From assembly GCA_963573305.1 (NCBI GenBank), contig OY754339.1, positions 73,269,376-73,333,375 of the forward strand: a stretch of DNA of 64,000 nucleotides, read 5' to 3'. A program made the position numbers and the translations under genes. This DNA is from Pyrrhosoma nymphula (taxonomy: Eukaryota > Arthropoda > Insecta > Odonata > Coenagrionidae). Positions within the stretch are counted from its first letter, which is position 1; each line of letters opens with the position of its first letter. Shown here piece by piece: positions 41,001-53,182 of the stretch. The notes under the pieces were generated by a model, which had not been told where the DNA came from, searched no databases, and saw only the letters and a list, made by a program, of their open reading frames with translations.

Positions 41001-44000
41001 TTTCTCGTCCCTTAAAACCGTATGAGGATAAAGATGTCGACAACCACGCATAATTATATCTCCTGTGGCGGGAGATAAAAGCTAAAGAAACCGTCAATAT
41101 CCGCTGTCAAGTTCCCTAATTCCTGTCTATAGTTTCTTTCCTACACAACACTTAATGTTGTCACCCTTTTCCCTCCTTGTAACACCTGAATTACTAGAGA
41201 ATAAGTTATATTCTCTTCGTTGGCTCAGAAACATATTTCTCAATTTTTACCTCTAGCATTACACATTTTATTCACCTACGTATTCTCAAATGGAAAAAAA
41301 TGATCTCATATTACTACAATCAGTTTCTTCCCAGCGTATTATACAAATATGTTTTGAATTCGAAAGTACAATGATCAATTCTATAAATCCAGCGTGTTAA
41401 ACATCACAAGTCCGCACAGGTAATCGGTAATTCACCATCAGCTCTTACGTTTTTGATCCAGCGACAGAATGGCTCTTGGCCTAGGATATTTGAACTTAAA
41501 TAGAATGTTTTTCACGGGTACGTAGCATTCAAACGCATAAAGTTATTTTTCATCGTTTCATATCCCATAAGTCGGCCTTAATCAAACAGTAATCGACTGT
41601 GAAATATATAAGTAAAGCTCTGTACATCTCTCAGCTTGCCTCTAGGCAAGTGTGTTTTATTCCAAAGTTTCTAAATGGCAGACAAACTATAGGAATAAGA
41701 ACAACAAAAATTGTTTCACTTATTTATAGATTGATACAGCCAAATACTTGATAAGCTTATCACCATTACAGTAATAATACAAAAAATAGATCTAAAAAGC
41801 TAAAAAGTTTCTAAACAAATAAATAAAACCAATCTCCTGCGTTCTCCAATAATCATCCGTCAGAGAGAAGCTGATTGATGTGCTGATGTGACAACCGCGT
41901 TCTCACATTAGTTATACTGTTATCCAGTAATGGTGCAGTGCGTTCCGAGGCAACCGATGCCCCCGTGGTACAAATAAATATTTTCAATACTAAATACATA
42001 GGAGGAAAAACTATTTTGGTTTGATTTGTACACGTTTCTTTACAATGTTAAGTGTCTCGTGATTGACGAATGTCAATGAAACATTTTTTACAGCACAAAA
42101 TGTATGAACTGTGTTTTGGAGTAAGAAGATGTGAAATAGCACTGTTGATAAGTATTTAGATCGGTTATGTTCAGGAATGCAACAATCGTTTCCGGATCAC
42201 TTGACATAAAAATCTCACGGTGTTATTTTAGTTGATATTGGGTATCAGGAAGAGTTTAAGTTAAAATTATTTCCGGCATCATTCGTGTAGTTTCAGCATA
42301 AGATTACCAAACAAAGCGTTGTTTTGAAGAGGTCCATACAGCTCATTCAAAAATACTTGCGTGTTTCCATGCATCAGAAGAACAATAATATCAGGCCTAA
42401 AGGCCGTTTTACACCGGAAACATGATGGCTATGGCACTTAATCCATACATCAGGCTTTGCAGTAAATTTCCTTGTTTTAAACGACCTTAATGACGAATAC
42501 TGATAGTAATTACAATCCTTAAGAGAGCAATCTTATGCAGGGAAGATAAAAACTCAGAAATATTTAAAAATGAAGTTTGAGGAAAATATAAATACTAAGC
42601 TTGATAAATGCCTTTTTTGTATTGTTATTTTATCCCACATCGTGTCCTTTCAAATCAGCTTCTCAAATAAGGATGTGATGATTCGGAGCATGTACTTATA
42701 ATTATAGTCATAATCATTGTAATTAACATTGTTTCGAGTCGTTTCGCATCTTCATTATACGGAATCTAAAGCTGAGGCCGAGGAGATAGAATTTTGCTGA
42801 AACAGATAAGAATTTTGTAAGTGAGATGAATGGCAATCCCAAATGTTGCACTGGTTGAAAAATTTGCCTGCAGAATGCAATTTATAGACAAACGCAATTA
42901 TTTTTTAAATACGACCAAGTGAGTTCAAACATTCCACTTCAGATTTCAATGTTAAATGAAAAATAAAATATGATGAATCCCGAAGTAGGTCTGAAATCTC
43001 AGACGAAAAAAAGTTACCTGAAAATTTAGGTTAGATGGCCTTTATTACAAATTGGACAATAGTTTAGAATGTCAGCCATCGGAAAACATCAAGGTATCCA
43101 TTTTTTAGGTTATATATGGTCAATAAATAGAAAATACAGGTAAAACACTATCCTTAAAAATACTTTTGATCATACCACCAACATCAATACTACCAATGCT
43201 ATCGAATACTCGTTAAAAGAAAAGTCTCCGGAAGAATACTATGGAATTCAGAATTATTCTAATGCATAAAATTTCGGCGGACGTTTTATTAACGCGACTG
43301 GATTTGCTCATTCTCGAAAGATAACATGTTCACAGTCCTCCTATTTACAATATAGTTCATGACACACTTAGACACTCTTAATCATTGAGGGTTTGTTGAG
43401 GACGTTGCAGATTATTTTCTACTAAGAAATGGATTAATTAAGACCTTTTGTGTAGTCATAATTGTACTAATTGTTATTCATTCCTAATGCCGTTTTCAAG
43501 GGACAATATGAATCCTTGAGGCAGTGATAGACACCATACTTACATATTATTGTAAGCATGAAATTCTAGGACATACACGCCATAGCAAGGTAGAAGCCCA
43601 TCTCACTGCCATTGGGTGGGGCAGTAGGTACGCTACATACCAGACAGCCGAGATAGGTAATAATCAACTCCCTAGACGTCAGTCATGAGATACTTCTTTG
43701 CGATATGCCTCTGAAAATCGCTGTAATATCTTCAAGCATCCTAATTTTTTCGCAAAATACGTAATCTAAAGCAATTATAATTATCATGAATAATTAGGGA
43801 GCTTATTAAACAAGTATAATCCTCACTCAGCTCTTGCACTATCATAATTGACGTCTCCTAGAAAGGATATTATTCACATTTGGTTGCTAAAATCTTGGCT
43901 AAATATCCTGAAATCTTATTCAAACAGGAAATTCACCATTTAGATAGTAATAAACTCAAAGGTTAGTTGTCACGGTGAATTCCCTAATTTGCCAAGGGCG

Positions 44001-44990
44001 GTTTTATTAATCCTTTTTCATTACATATTCACGAGACTTTCGAGAGTTTGGTGTTGATAGAACCTATCGTCCCACAAGCAGTTTCGTTTCGAATTTCCGA
44101 ACTCAGTCTCGTCCGTCTCGTCTCGAAAACGAAACGAGAGTCTCGAGTTACGCGATAACACTGGTCTACCAATTTTCATGCTAAATACTGATTATTTATA
44201 ATAAACTTCTGAGATGACTTCGTAATACACCGAAGAAATGCTAAAACTAAATATTTGAACAAGGAAAATTAGAGGACACGCAAGTAGAAATTAACACTCA
44301 GTTGGCGAAGTAAAAACATTCATTTTTAAGGAAAGCTTGGAACCATCTGAATAACACACATATTTCATTTTATCTATCGTAGTAACCATCATGCGACAAA
44401 TGAGCACGTTCGGTTAAATAAATACAAGACTATTAACCATCGCGGATATTAACTTCCGATTAAGTTATGTGTCACTCCAACCACCTGTCACCTACGTTAT
44501 CCAGTCTTGTGGCATGTATTACGAAGGTAAAGAAAAAATGAATCTTGATGACCTAATTATGTTTACTAGGAACATCATCAGTACCTTGCTATTTTTTAAT
44601 TTAGGACGGGGCAACCGCTGTTGTAATCTTCATAGTCATGCAATCAATATAAAAAACTAAAGAACCTTTCGTGACCGATTATTTCCTTTAAAAGCTATTT
44701 TTATGCTCCTCACATACAAACGAAAAAACACATTACAACATGATGGCTTGGGTAATCTATCGTGTGATACAAATGACAAAGCAAGTGACATGAAACGCAG
44801 TTGACACTACATCTCAATTTGTGCACTGCAACGCACTTTAAATTCGAAAAGCAGGGAGGGACTCCCACATTAGGGTAACGAAGCACCATTCTTGTTGCAA
44901 TAAAAATAATTAAATGTAATTTTTTTTCAAATACCTTCTGGACTGTAATTATAAAGAGTGATTTTAAACAAGAAGTTTCGCACAAGGAGA
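38010..44990. other. about 7 kb without a supported gene
   Basis: AT-rich DNA. I see the repetitive GCAGTGGCGTAG (38668-38690) and GGGGCG..CCCCCCCCCC..GGCTACACTACTGAC (38884-38950) pieces typical of a dispersed insect repeat. One AAAGGCCGTTTTACACCGG end (about 42402) is related to the MITE family at 11855 and 31864. A TTCGTTTCG/CGAAACGAGAG hairpin lies at 44080-44145. Open frames at 39728-40012 and 40284-40565 (plus) have no recognisable domains. Confidence 0.5.
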
Positions 44991-45013
44991 GAAACGGACT
45001 AAAGACTTGACAC

Positions 45014-45064
45014 CTACGAGCAGCTTTAGATTCTTCAAGGTCAAACACTTCCTGCTGCATTAAC
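45014..45064 (-). CDS. possible short internal exon of an unknown gene
   Basis: Between acceptor TTATTGACGTAG|G and donor GCTCGTAG|GTGTCA lies a 51-bp frame reading LMQQEVFDLEESKAAR, in phase 1 to 2. The peptide looks like real coiled-coil protein and differs from the flanking DNA, but the donor is weak, no partner exon is seen and I do not recognise it. It may well be chance. Confidence 0.2.
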
Positions 45065-45383
45065 CTACGTCAATAAGTGACTGAATAGGTAAGTGTGTGC
45101 AATTCCCCTCTCCCTATTGCGTTTTCCCTCCACTCTCTACAAGCCACCGCCCATTCACCCCCACCTTGTTCCAAGGGCACTAATGCCCTACAACCTCCCC
45201 CACCCCCGATTTCCACCCCTAATCTCCCTATCTATCCCTCACCCCGCATCACCAAAACCCTTACCCCCTACCCCTCCCTTGTAATCCCTATCTAACCAGA
45301 TGAAATTTGTAAACATCTGCGAGATGATGATGTTCTGCATCGGAGGCGGGTGAATAAAGATACCTAATTGTGGAACGGATAGT

Positions 45384-46290
45384 TACATCTACAAAATACC
45401 CTGCAAGCCACCTCAAGGGTGTGTGGCAGGGGGTGAGTAGTCACCAACATGCACTGGAATATACCCTATTAAAGTTAATGAAACTACGACTATTGATGCA
45501 TTACGATAAATCGCTAATGCTTGTCACGAGGCGATGCCTCAGAAGCTTGCACTACACTCTTGATATGCTACCAAAGTTAGATGGACCTTTAGTATTTTGC
45601 AACTACATAAATAGACGGAGATATAAGAATTATACTGAAAATATGCATGGCGTGCTATGAGTACTAGGTAGCAGATAAGCATGCAAGTATTAGGGAGTAA
45701 ATCAACTAACCAGCTACACTACCTATTTAAAAACTTTGTTAAAAGTCCCATTGGCAGCTGTTGCGGTCTCTAATCACCCGTGGGAAAATTGACATTTTAA
45801 ATCTGTCCTCTCAGCAGTCTAGTTCCCTCATTTTATTCTCATTATCTGATCTACCTTAGCAGTATGTCGGATTTCGTAAAATGTTAAAAACGTCGTCAGT
45901 AAACAAATTGGTTTGGAACTTACATAATAGTTAATTCTAAACTTTAATCGTCGTTCTGAAAGCGATTCCCATCCCAGTTGCTGCAAAAGGTCACTAACAC
46001 TAACGAAATTATCATAATGGCCTTTAGCGTATCTTGCCGATTTTCGCCGTACGCGTTCCTTGTTTTTAAGCCTACCACATAAGGATCCCAAATACTGGCA
46101 GCGTATTCCAATTGGGGTCTGACAAGGGAGAAGTGGGTGATTTCCCTAACTTTATCGCCGCGCTTGCCAAGTACTCTTTTAATAAATCCCAATTTACAAT
46201 TAGCTTGGCCCGTAATTTCCCGAATATTTTTACCCCACGAGACATCATACTTGTTTTTACTTGCGGAGGAGACCGACTGATGATGAGGTC
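45384..46290 (-). pseudogene. CR1-like LINE 3' end (family B): RT C-terminus and 3' UTR
   Basis: The minus strand reads KNIREITGQANCKLGFIKRV (about 46250-46180), then LVRPQLEYAASIWDPYVVGL, KARYAKGHYDNFVSVSDLLQ and WESLSERRLKFRINYY in adjacent frames. This is the C-terminal region of CR1/L2-type RT ORFs (family: LVRPxLEYAxxIWDPY...L..VQRRAARFV). A 3' UTR of about 450 bp follows, ending AGGTGGCTTGCAGGGTATTT and (TAGATG)-like, the simple-repeat tail. 5'-truncated, frameshifted. Confidence 0.8.
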
Positions 46291-46845
46291 ATTTACGCCA
46301 TCAAGGACAGGTGGGTTGTTTTGGTGAGGGCAAGGTTATGTGGGTAATGGAGGCGAGTGGTGATGAGAGACCCGGCGTCATAATTAGCATGCTCTTAAGG
46401 CGGTTGGAGCAACTAGGTTAGAAAAAAATGGAGGCGACATTCCACTTGATTTAGAAGCCAATTCCTCCATTATAGTCGGCACAGTTTTGGTCTTGTTCTG
46501 GCTTGCATTTCCATTGGTCGCGTTTGACGTTCGTTACCTCTAAGTTAAAATCCACTGTGAATTTCCCAGTCCAGGCGAATGATTTTTTTCACTTAAAATC
46601 CAGTGGTAAAGCGGTGTATTGTGACTGGTAGAGCACGCCTACTCGGCACAATATCAATCCCATACACCCGTATTCTTGTTTCAACTTTGCCTAAGAGTGT
46701 TAACAGCCATACCTCCTCCATTTCATTTTAACCTACTTGGGTTGAGTAACTTTTGGTTATGTACAGATTTGCGTGTAACTTGGCATACATATTTTCTCAT
46801 TAGTGACACCTATTCATAAAAGTAAAAAAAATCCACATACCAATT
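46291..46845. other. spacer, nothing firmly assigned
   Basis: No gene. GGTAGAGCACGCCTACTCGG (46627-46646) is vaguely tRNA-like, but no B box follows at proper spacing. Confidence 0.5.
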
Positions 46846-46849
46846 TGTT

Positions 46850-46990
46850 TTTTTTAGCAATTGAATGCTATTTTAATACGTAGTCTTACGGCACATGGCA
46901 CATATTTCGTAATAATTCGATTTCATGTTTCTTCAAAACGCGAAATAATACATGTATTATTGTTATAATTTCTGCTAACTAATAGCAAGA
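46850..46990. repeat. dispersed repeat, copy 2 (see 27840)
   Basis: Matches 27840-28000 in the same orientation (CGTAGTCTTACGGCACATGG, TTTCGTAATAATTCGATT, AACGCGAAATAATA). No coding signal. Confidence 0.6.
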
Positions 46991-47084
46991 TGTCACGCAG
47001 TATTTTTTTATTTCAGAGTACTTAAAAACTTTACTATATGCATGTGTGACGCCTTTAAAGAAAACCAACAAAATTTACAACGAT

Positions 47085-47340
47085 CACGGATGCCATAATC
47101 GACGTTCTTTTGTTGTTGAGCGTACATCAACGTTGCTCCCGATCCGTTGTTGAAGTGCGCTGCCTACTAGTAGTGCCTTCTGTAAAATGGAAGGAAAGTG
47201 CGCTGTTGTGTTTCGATGCCATAATCGACGTTCTTTTGTTGTTGAGCGTACATTGCTCCCAATCCGTTGTTGAAGTGCGCTGCCTACTAGTAGTGCCTTC
47301 TGTAACGAATGGAAGGAAAGTGCGCTGTTGTGTTTCCAAG
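47085..47340. repeat. tandem duplication of a 124-bp unit
   Basis: GATGCCATAATCGACGTTCT ... GTTGAAGTGCGCTGCCTACTAG ... GGAAAGTGCGCTGTTGTGTTTC is present twice back to back (47090-47213 and 47214-47337) with few changes. A more diverged single copy lies at 53396-53575, where GCACTAGAGCGAATGGAAGG follows as it does here. It reads open on both strands only because of the repeat. Confidence 0.75.
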
Positions 47341-47384
47341 TGATTCGCGCACTTGAGCGAATGGAAAGCACCCATCCATGCATG

Positions 47385-47710
47385 GTGGATTAGCAAAGTT
47401 TTCATTTAAAGTACTCTCAATTTAGATCCGGGTTCGAAACCCGGCAGTAGCGGAGATTTTTCTTTGGAATGCCGATCCCTACTTTGGGTGCTACGTGGTG
47501 AGTACTCCAAGTGTAATAGTCCACGTGTCGGTTTTAATGTGGACTCCTTTATGTGCCTTTCGTTACAAGTAGGGATAACGCCGGGTTTCCACCCACCCTT
47601 TCTTCATTCCCCGAGTTACCCTTCCCTTTACCGACATAACCCTCCTCTCCCTGATGGCACTGATGACTTCATTTGTCGTTCGTCTCCATAAAAATAAATA
47701 AATAAATTCA
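47385..47710 (+). repeat. SINE with B-box head and (AAATAAAT) tail
   Basis: GATCCGGGTTCGAAACCCGG (47427-47446) carries a perfect B-box core. A poor A-box-like TGGATTAGCAAAG stands about 40 bp upstream. The body ends in GATGACTTCATTTGTCGTTC and a CATAAAAATAAATAAATAAA tail, like other insect tRNA-derived SINEs. Plus orientation; the target duplication is not clear. Confidence 0.55.
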
Positions 47711-47889
47711 ATCGAGCCTTTTCCTGCTCCCACTATTCCGCAGAGGAAGCCCGAGGAATGTGAAGGACGCACGGAACGTGTCCACCCAATGCTAAACGCC
47801 GACCTACCTTCTAGTAGGAGAAGGAGACTGGGTCAACTGTTATGGTAGCTCGCTTCAACCTGAACTTTACGGAGACCGCTCCCACGACA

Positions 47890-48340
47890 TAGAGGCGTTT
47901 CTTCTGAAAGACTTAATCCGGGAACTTAATAAAATACAAAGGTAAGCTGCGCGATTCGTCAAAAACTGCTACGGGCGTACAGACAGCGTTACACAGATGT
48001 TAAAAGAATTAGGCTGGGAGCCGCTAGAGACTCGGAGGCTGCGCGCTAGGCTTAGATTGCTTGAACAATTGAGAATAGATATCTTTTAGAGCGACACGGA
48101 GAACATCATATTAGAACCCCACTATATTTCCAGGTCCGACAGAAACGATAAATTAAGAGAGATATTATGCCGAACGGATAGGTATGGGAATTCGTTTTTC
48201 CCCCGAACAATAAGGGACTTCAATAAATGCTAGGCGTAATTTCATTGGAGCGTTTCCTTTTTATATGTAAACGGCTGGTGCCCTAACACCCCCCACCACA
48301 CGCCTATTGAGGCGGCTTGCGGGGTAGTATGTAGATGTAC
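47890..48340 (+). pseudogene. CR1-like LINE 3' end (family A)
   Basis: The plus strand reads KDLIRELNKIQR, a stop, then AARFVKNCYGRTDSVTQMLK, GWEPLETRRLRARLRLLEQL and SDTENIILEPHYISRSDRND. It is a near-duplicate of the C-terminal part of the LINE at 59494-60279. The 3' UTR ends GCGGCTTGCGGGGTAGTATG TAGATGTA. Two internal stops make it inactive. 5'-truncated. Confidence 0.85.
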
Positions 48341-48789
48341 TGTTTCCCAGTTGATATCAACAGGATGAGGAAAGCTACGGACCTTTTGAAGGCCAGTTTC
48401 TTCGAAACTAGAATGATGTCGATATAAATGCAATCGCAGACATCACAAATGTCAATACTATCTTCTTTGATGACTTGAAATTCTACGAATGCAGCCGTAA
48501 ATGACCAGCCCAACAGTGAACATCTGAACCAGTTCAACTTATCCACTTAAAAATTGCGAAACTTATGCAAATACGGCCGTTTAAAGATCCTATGAGCTTA
48601 GGTCCGTCTGACCTTGAAGCTAACTCGTAATTTAGCAAAGGAGGGTACTTGGAAAACTTTCCTTTCATTCACGTGTTCGAGGGTCAGAAAATATGTACCT
48701 ATCTTTGGGGAGGTTAATAAGAAGGAGCACGAAGGTACAATACGGAAGTGTGAAAATTGTTAAGACGACAAAATATATGCCACGACCAA

Positions 48790-49200
48790 TGAACAGCAAA
48801 GATCGGCAAATTATGTAAAATGTCGTTACGAGAATTTCATTGGTGTAACTTGCCTACTGCAACAACTAGGATAGGAAGAACTTTCAGACCGCTGCTCCGC
48901 GTCAGTTAAAATTTATATTTAATCTTATAAGTAAGTTCCAACCCGATCTATTTTCTGACGACGTCACAAAAATTTTCCAAAACCCGTCATACCATGGTAG
49001 ATTAGATAATGAGAATTAAATTAGGGAAATAAGTTGGTGAAGTTTCACCTCCCAATTAGTATTTGCAGGTTTTTGCGAATGCATTAATAGTCGTAGTTTC
49101 ATTAACTTTTGCAGTATAATAGTGAAGTTCATGTTGGTGAAAACTCACCTCCTGCTACACATTACTGAGGTGGCTTTCAGGGCACTATGGAGCATGTAGA
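48790..49200 (+). pseudogene. CR1-like LINE 3' end (family B), strongly decayed
   Basis: Stop-broken plus-strand frames (KCRYENFIGVTCLLQQLG, ELSDR, DDVTKIFQNPSYHGRLD) and a 3' UTR ending GAGGTGGCTTTCAGGGCAC ..GCATGTAGA match family B copies at 45384 and 49715. An old, 5'-truncated copy. Confidence 0.65.
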
Positions 49201-49714
49201 AAGTTGAACGAAACCCATTGCTCACTAGATTCAAAGCAGAAGATGGTGATGGTGACTTATAAAAAAAGAATTCTTTGCTACCTGTATAATCAAAAATAGG
49301 AATTCATGGTTCTCAAAACAAGCGGTTTTAGCATAATACATAATGAGTAAACAATTGCAGAGCTATCGGAATGCGACTTGTAAAATTCAAACTAATCGCT
49401 GTCAAAAGCTAATCTTACGATTAAATGGTAATTTAGGCGAATAATTAACAGTTAGCTCGTCTATGAATACCAGACGAATAACCAATGATTTTTTGACGAC
49501 TATGAATACATACGGATCGGTGAATCTATCGTTGAATAATCGAAGATTGGTGAATCAAGGTTTCTATTTCGATTATGAATTGTAAAATTTATTAATGATA
49601 GGTGCAATTTTTGATTGGAACAAATCTGTAGTGACTTGCGACTATGTATACCAGCCCAAGAATTTTATAGCCCCTAACACGATATCAGTTTCCTCAACAC
49701 TCTCCACTTCAGTA
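49201..49714. other. spacer between LINE fragments
   Basis: AT-rich sequence. ATTGTAAAATTTATTAATG and GTGAATC..GAAG.. hairpins near 49500-49590 are the only structure seen. No gene. Confidence 0.45.
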
Positions 49715-50670
49715 GAAGTCAACTTGCGTGAAGACGCTTCAATACGACTATATCTAGGGGAATCAGCTACTTCTCCCTTGTTAGACTCCAATTGGAATAT
49801 GCTGCGTGTATTTCTGATCCTTATGAGGTAGGCTTAAAAACCGAGTTAGAACGCGTGCAGCGAAGATCGGCTAGGCAAGTAAAAGGCCATTATGATAATC
49901 TCGCTAATGTTACTGATCTTTTGCAGTAACTGGGATGGGAATCGCTTTCAGACCGTCGATAAAAAATTAGACTTAATCTATTGTGTAAGTTTCACTCCGA
50001 TTTGTTTACTGACGACGTTAATAACATTTTACAAAATACGACATACCACGGTAGATCAGATCATGAGAAAAAAATTAGGGATGTAGACTGCAGAACGGAC
50101 AGATTTAAAATGTCATTTTTCCCGCGAACGAAAAGAGATCACAATAGCTAACACTGAGACTTTTAACTAGGTTTGTCAATAGGTGGGTTAGCTGGTTAGT
50201 TGATTTACTCCCTCCTACTTGCATGCTTATCTGCTACATATTACTCACTGCACGCCATTCATGTTTTCAGTATAATTCTTGAATCTCTGTACATTGATGT
50301 AGTTGCAAAATACATTAATACCAACAGTCCCTCCAGCATTGGTAGCATACCTTTAGTGTATGCATGTTTGTGAGGCTTCATCTACATCTACATACTACCC
50401 CGCAAGCCGCCTCAATAGGCGTGTGGCGGGGGGTGTTAGGACACCAGCCGTTTACATATAAAAATGAAACGCTCTAATGAAATTACGCCTTGCATTTATT
50501 CCCTTATTAAGCTTGCTTCCAGACAAGCATTAGCGATTTATGCTAATGCATCATTAGTCGTAGTTACACTAACCTTAATCGGGTATAGTGTAATGCATTT
50601 TGGTGAATACTCAACCCCTGCCACACACCCTTGAGGTGGCTTGCAGGGTATTTTTGCATACGTAGATGTG
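49715..50670 (+). pseudogene. CR1-like LINE 3' end (family B) carrying an inserted family A tail
   Basis: The plus-strand frame LQLEYAACISDPYEVGLKTE, then LERVQRRSARQVKGHYDNLA, VTDLLQ, a stop, LGWESLSDRR and DHEKKIRDVDCRTDRFKMSF, is the RT C-terminus of family B. Its 3' UTR is interrupted at 50379-50508 by a family A 3' tail in the opposite orientation. It then finishes with CACACACCCTTGAGGTGGCT TGCAGGGTATT and GTAGATG. Confidence 0.8.
50379..50508 (-). repeat. CR1-like LINE family A 3' tail nested in family B
   Basis: CATCTACATCTACATACTAC CCCGCAAGCCGCCTCAATAGG through AACGCTCTAATGAAATTACG is nearly identical to the family A 3' end at 59385-59510. Only about 130 bp, an extreme 5' truncation. 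It shows family A was active after this family B copy was in place. Confidence 0.8.
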
Positions 50671-50679
50671 CCTGCCACA

Positions 50680-52790
50680 CGCATTTTAGGTAGCTCACAG
50701 CGTGCCATACAGACGTAGAACGTGCAGATTGAATGACTTATGAATGAAAACGGTACTCACTTGCAGGATAGTTATCCCATCTGTCTCAATTATTCTCACT
50801 AGAGGGCGCGGTCCGGGAGGTCCAGCAGCTTCTAAGGGATGACCGCAACCGGAGGGGGAAGGGGTGCAGCGGCCGGGAAGCAGATGAGTTGATGGGATAA
50901 GAGAGATGTCCGCCCTTCCGTGCGAGGTAGCGCGTGGAAAAAAGGATGTTGACGTCACTAGTCCTGGCGCGCACTATTTTACAAGGAGAAGCACTGACAG
51001 GAAGGGGCTCAAACTCTGGCTGATGCGCACGTTTCTTTTTAATGGGTCTATAATTTGCTTCGCTTCTCGCGAACCTGGCGTCGAGTCCCGATATCACAAC
51101 ACCCTCCTCACACCTTCTCCTCTCCTTGCCCACACACGCGTTAATCCTCGATCAAGGTATCCGGTGGAGAAGTCCAAGGAAGATTTGTCTTCGTTGAATC
51201 AGCCACCCTCGATCAGTGCTGGATCGTGGCGTGCAGGCAAAACCTATTGCGCTCGGCCTCGCTATTTCCGAGCATCAATAGGGATATAAGTTATGACGTC
51301 ACGACAGCAACAACTTCAAATTGGAAAAGTTCTGATTCGTCCAGGCTTTCACGTCACGTACACGACAATGTCTAGTTAGGTGGTTCGTTACTGAATGGGT
51401 ACCTTGCCTGAGAGAATTCCAGGCTATCAAGCCGTCATCCCGGGAAGAAAAGAGTTTGCGATAATTTAAAGGGTTCACCAATCAGAAATCTTCTTGAGAA
51501 ACATAAACCAAAAACCACTCTGATCCTGAAGCGACGAGTTAGCCGAGCTATCGTATAACTTGGCGTTTATCGAGACAACCTCTTTAAATCTTGTGAAAAA
51601 TGAAAATAAATGTACAATTGTCATAAATTATAGCAATTAAATTACTTGCTCACAATGGCTAAATAAACACATATTCAATTCAATTCAATTGAGTCATTCC
51701 CGAATTAAGGTCACCGTTGTTGGAAATATGTTTGCTGAGGTCGAGTCCTGATTAAGGCCCCCGTTCACTTACTAATTTTTTCCTTGGTCCAGTCCGTTCT
51801 GTACTAGGTCTCCGTTATTATGTATAAGTTTGTCAAGGCCAAGCCCTGAATATGTTCACTGTTCTTGAATGTAACATGTTGTAGATCGATGTCTGCTTCC
51901 TCGCCCTTCTGGTCCGTCCGAATTGATCCTTCTTCCTTTCGGCGGCGATCTATGCCCTTCCGTATGTCCCGCGTGGAGGTGAGGCAGGAGAACGCGAAGG
52001 CGCGAAAAGGTCTCCCTCCGCTCGTCCGTCTGTTCTCGACGAAACTCTTTTAAAGACGCTCCTTCTGGAGAAGAGTGTCGGTTCGACTAGCGCGGATCTG
52101 CAGTCGCCGTGAGGTGAAACGCTGACGGACGAGTTGGGGTTCCCGGGCGATTAGGAGAGCGGTGATGCGGACTTTCCCTCTCCGTGCACTCCCGTGTCTG
52201 CCCGACCGTGCTCTCAAGAAGAGAGACAGAATCACACTGCGGATCACGAACAACCTGAGAGCCCCGGACCAACCTCTCACCCTCTCCATTCTTCCACTTC
52301 CCCATGCCCTTCCCCACCCTCCAATCCACCAGTACCCCCAATCCCCTCCCCCCCCCCACCCATCCCGCACCTAACCTCTCTTTTCCAGAAACGATATTCC
52401 CCTTACCCCCTCCCTTCATCTCGGCGCACCGCCACGACAATCCTTTCTCTTTTACTCCCTCCCTTCCCTCCCCACTCCTCTCCTCCCCAACAATAACGCA
52501 TCCCCTTCCCACCCTCTTATCCCTCCAAGCCGAATCTACTGTCCGCACAAAAAGCCCACATTCCCGAGTTTATTATATTTATCCTCGCAAGGATAGATTT
52601 AATGCGCGAGGCGAACAAAACGGAAAGGCTAGCCGCTCACTTCGTTGAAAATGCTACTGGCGATCAAAGTGAGTAGTATATGGAAATCTCTATTCAAGGT
52701 GTTGAAGTTAGCGCGCATTGGAAAAAATCTGAAGAGCACTTTAGCGCACACAAACGACGTAGATTAGAACGATGTGCGCTGGAGAAAAGT
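50680..52790. other. 2.1-kb GC-richer region, no gene assigned
   Basis: GC rises at 50800-51290 and 51890-52560, with C-rich low-complexity runs (CCCTCCCCCCCCCCACCCAT near 52343-52362). Many frames stay open on both strands because of composition. The minus strand at 51870-52040 has an unbroken frame without Met (QKGEEADIDLQHVTFK) and no recognisable domain. This could be a host gene's UTR or CpG region or an unknown repeat. Confidence 0.4.
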
Positions 52791-52798
52791 GACATTAC

Positions 52799-53182
52799 TA
52801 TTACGGAAGAATTAAAATAACTTAGTTAACTTCACTAATTATTTTTTATCACGACCGTGTCATCTTTAGGTCACCTGAAGATGACACCAAGTGCTGACAC
52901 CCGGGTCTTGATAATAACTGGTAGTTTTAGGCGTTACTTGGTGGAACTTATTCATTGTTTGAATGAAAAACTTGAACTTTGTGGTTCCACAATGATAATT
53001 TTATTTGCACGCCCCGGGTTTCGACGAACTATAACTCGCATTGAAGATGACGTTATAGTACGTCGAAACGGTCGTGCAAATAAAATTATCATTGTGGAAC
53101 CACAAAGTTTAAGTTTCTCATTTATATCGTGATAATAAATAATTAGTGGAGTTAACTAAGTTATTTTAATTCTTCCGTAACG
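52799..53182. repeat. MITE-like element with 55-bp inverted ends and a nested hairpin
   Basis: The outer ends TTACGGAAGAATTAAAATAA and TTATTTTAATTCTTCCGTAA are perfect over 20 bp and extend (CTTAGTTAACT / AGTTAACTAAG). An inner pair, ACTTTGTGGTTCCACAATGA and TCATTGTGGAACCACAAAGT, continues as TAATTTTATTTGCACG / CGTGCAAATAAAATTA. The centre has the GATGAC..CGTCGAAACG motif. A diverged end (AAGTTATTTTAATTCTTCCG) also lies at about 5553-5572. Confidence 0.8.

Noticed and set aside
45093..45295. Pro/Ser-rich peptide frames at 45.1-45.3 kb
   Set aside because: Composition-driven (CCCCTACCCC-type low complexity), with no supporting splice or domain signal.
52087..52648. Several long overlapping frames on both strands at 52.1-52.6 kb
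   Set aside because: They lie in C-rich low-complexity DNA where stops are rare; no domains, and frames are open in both directions simultaneously.
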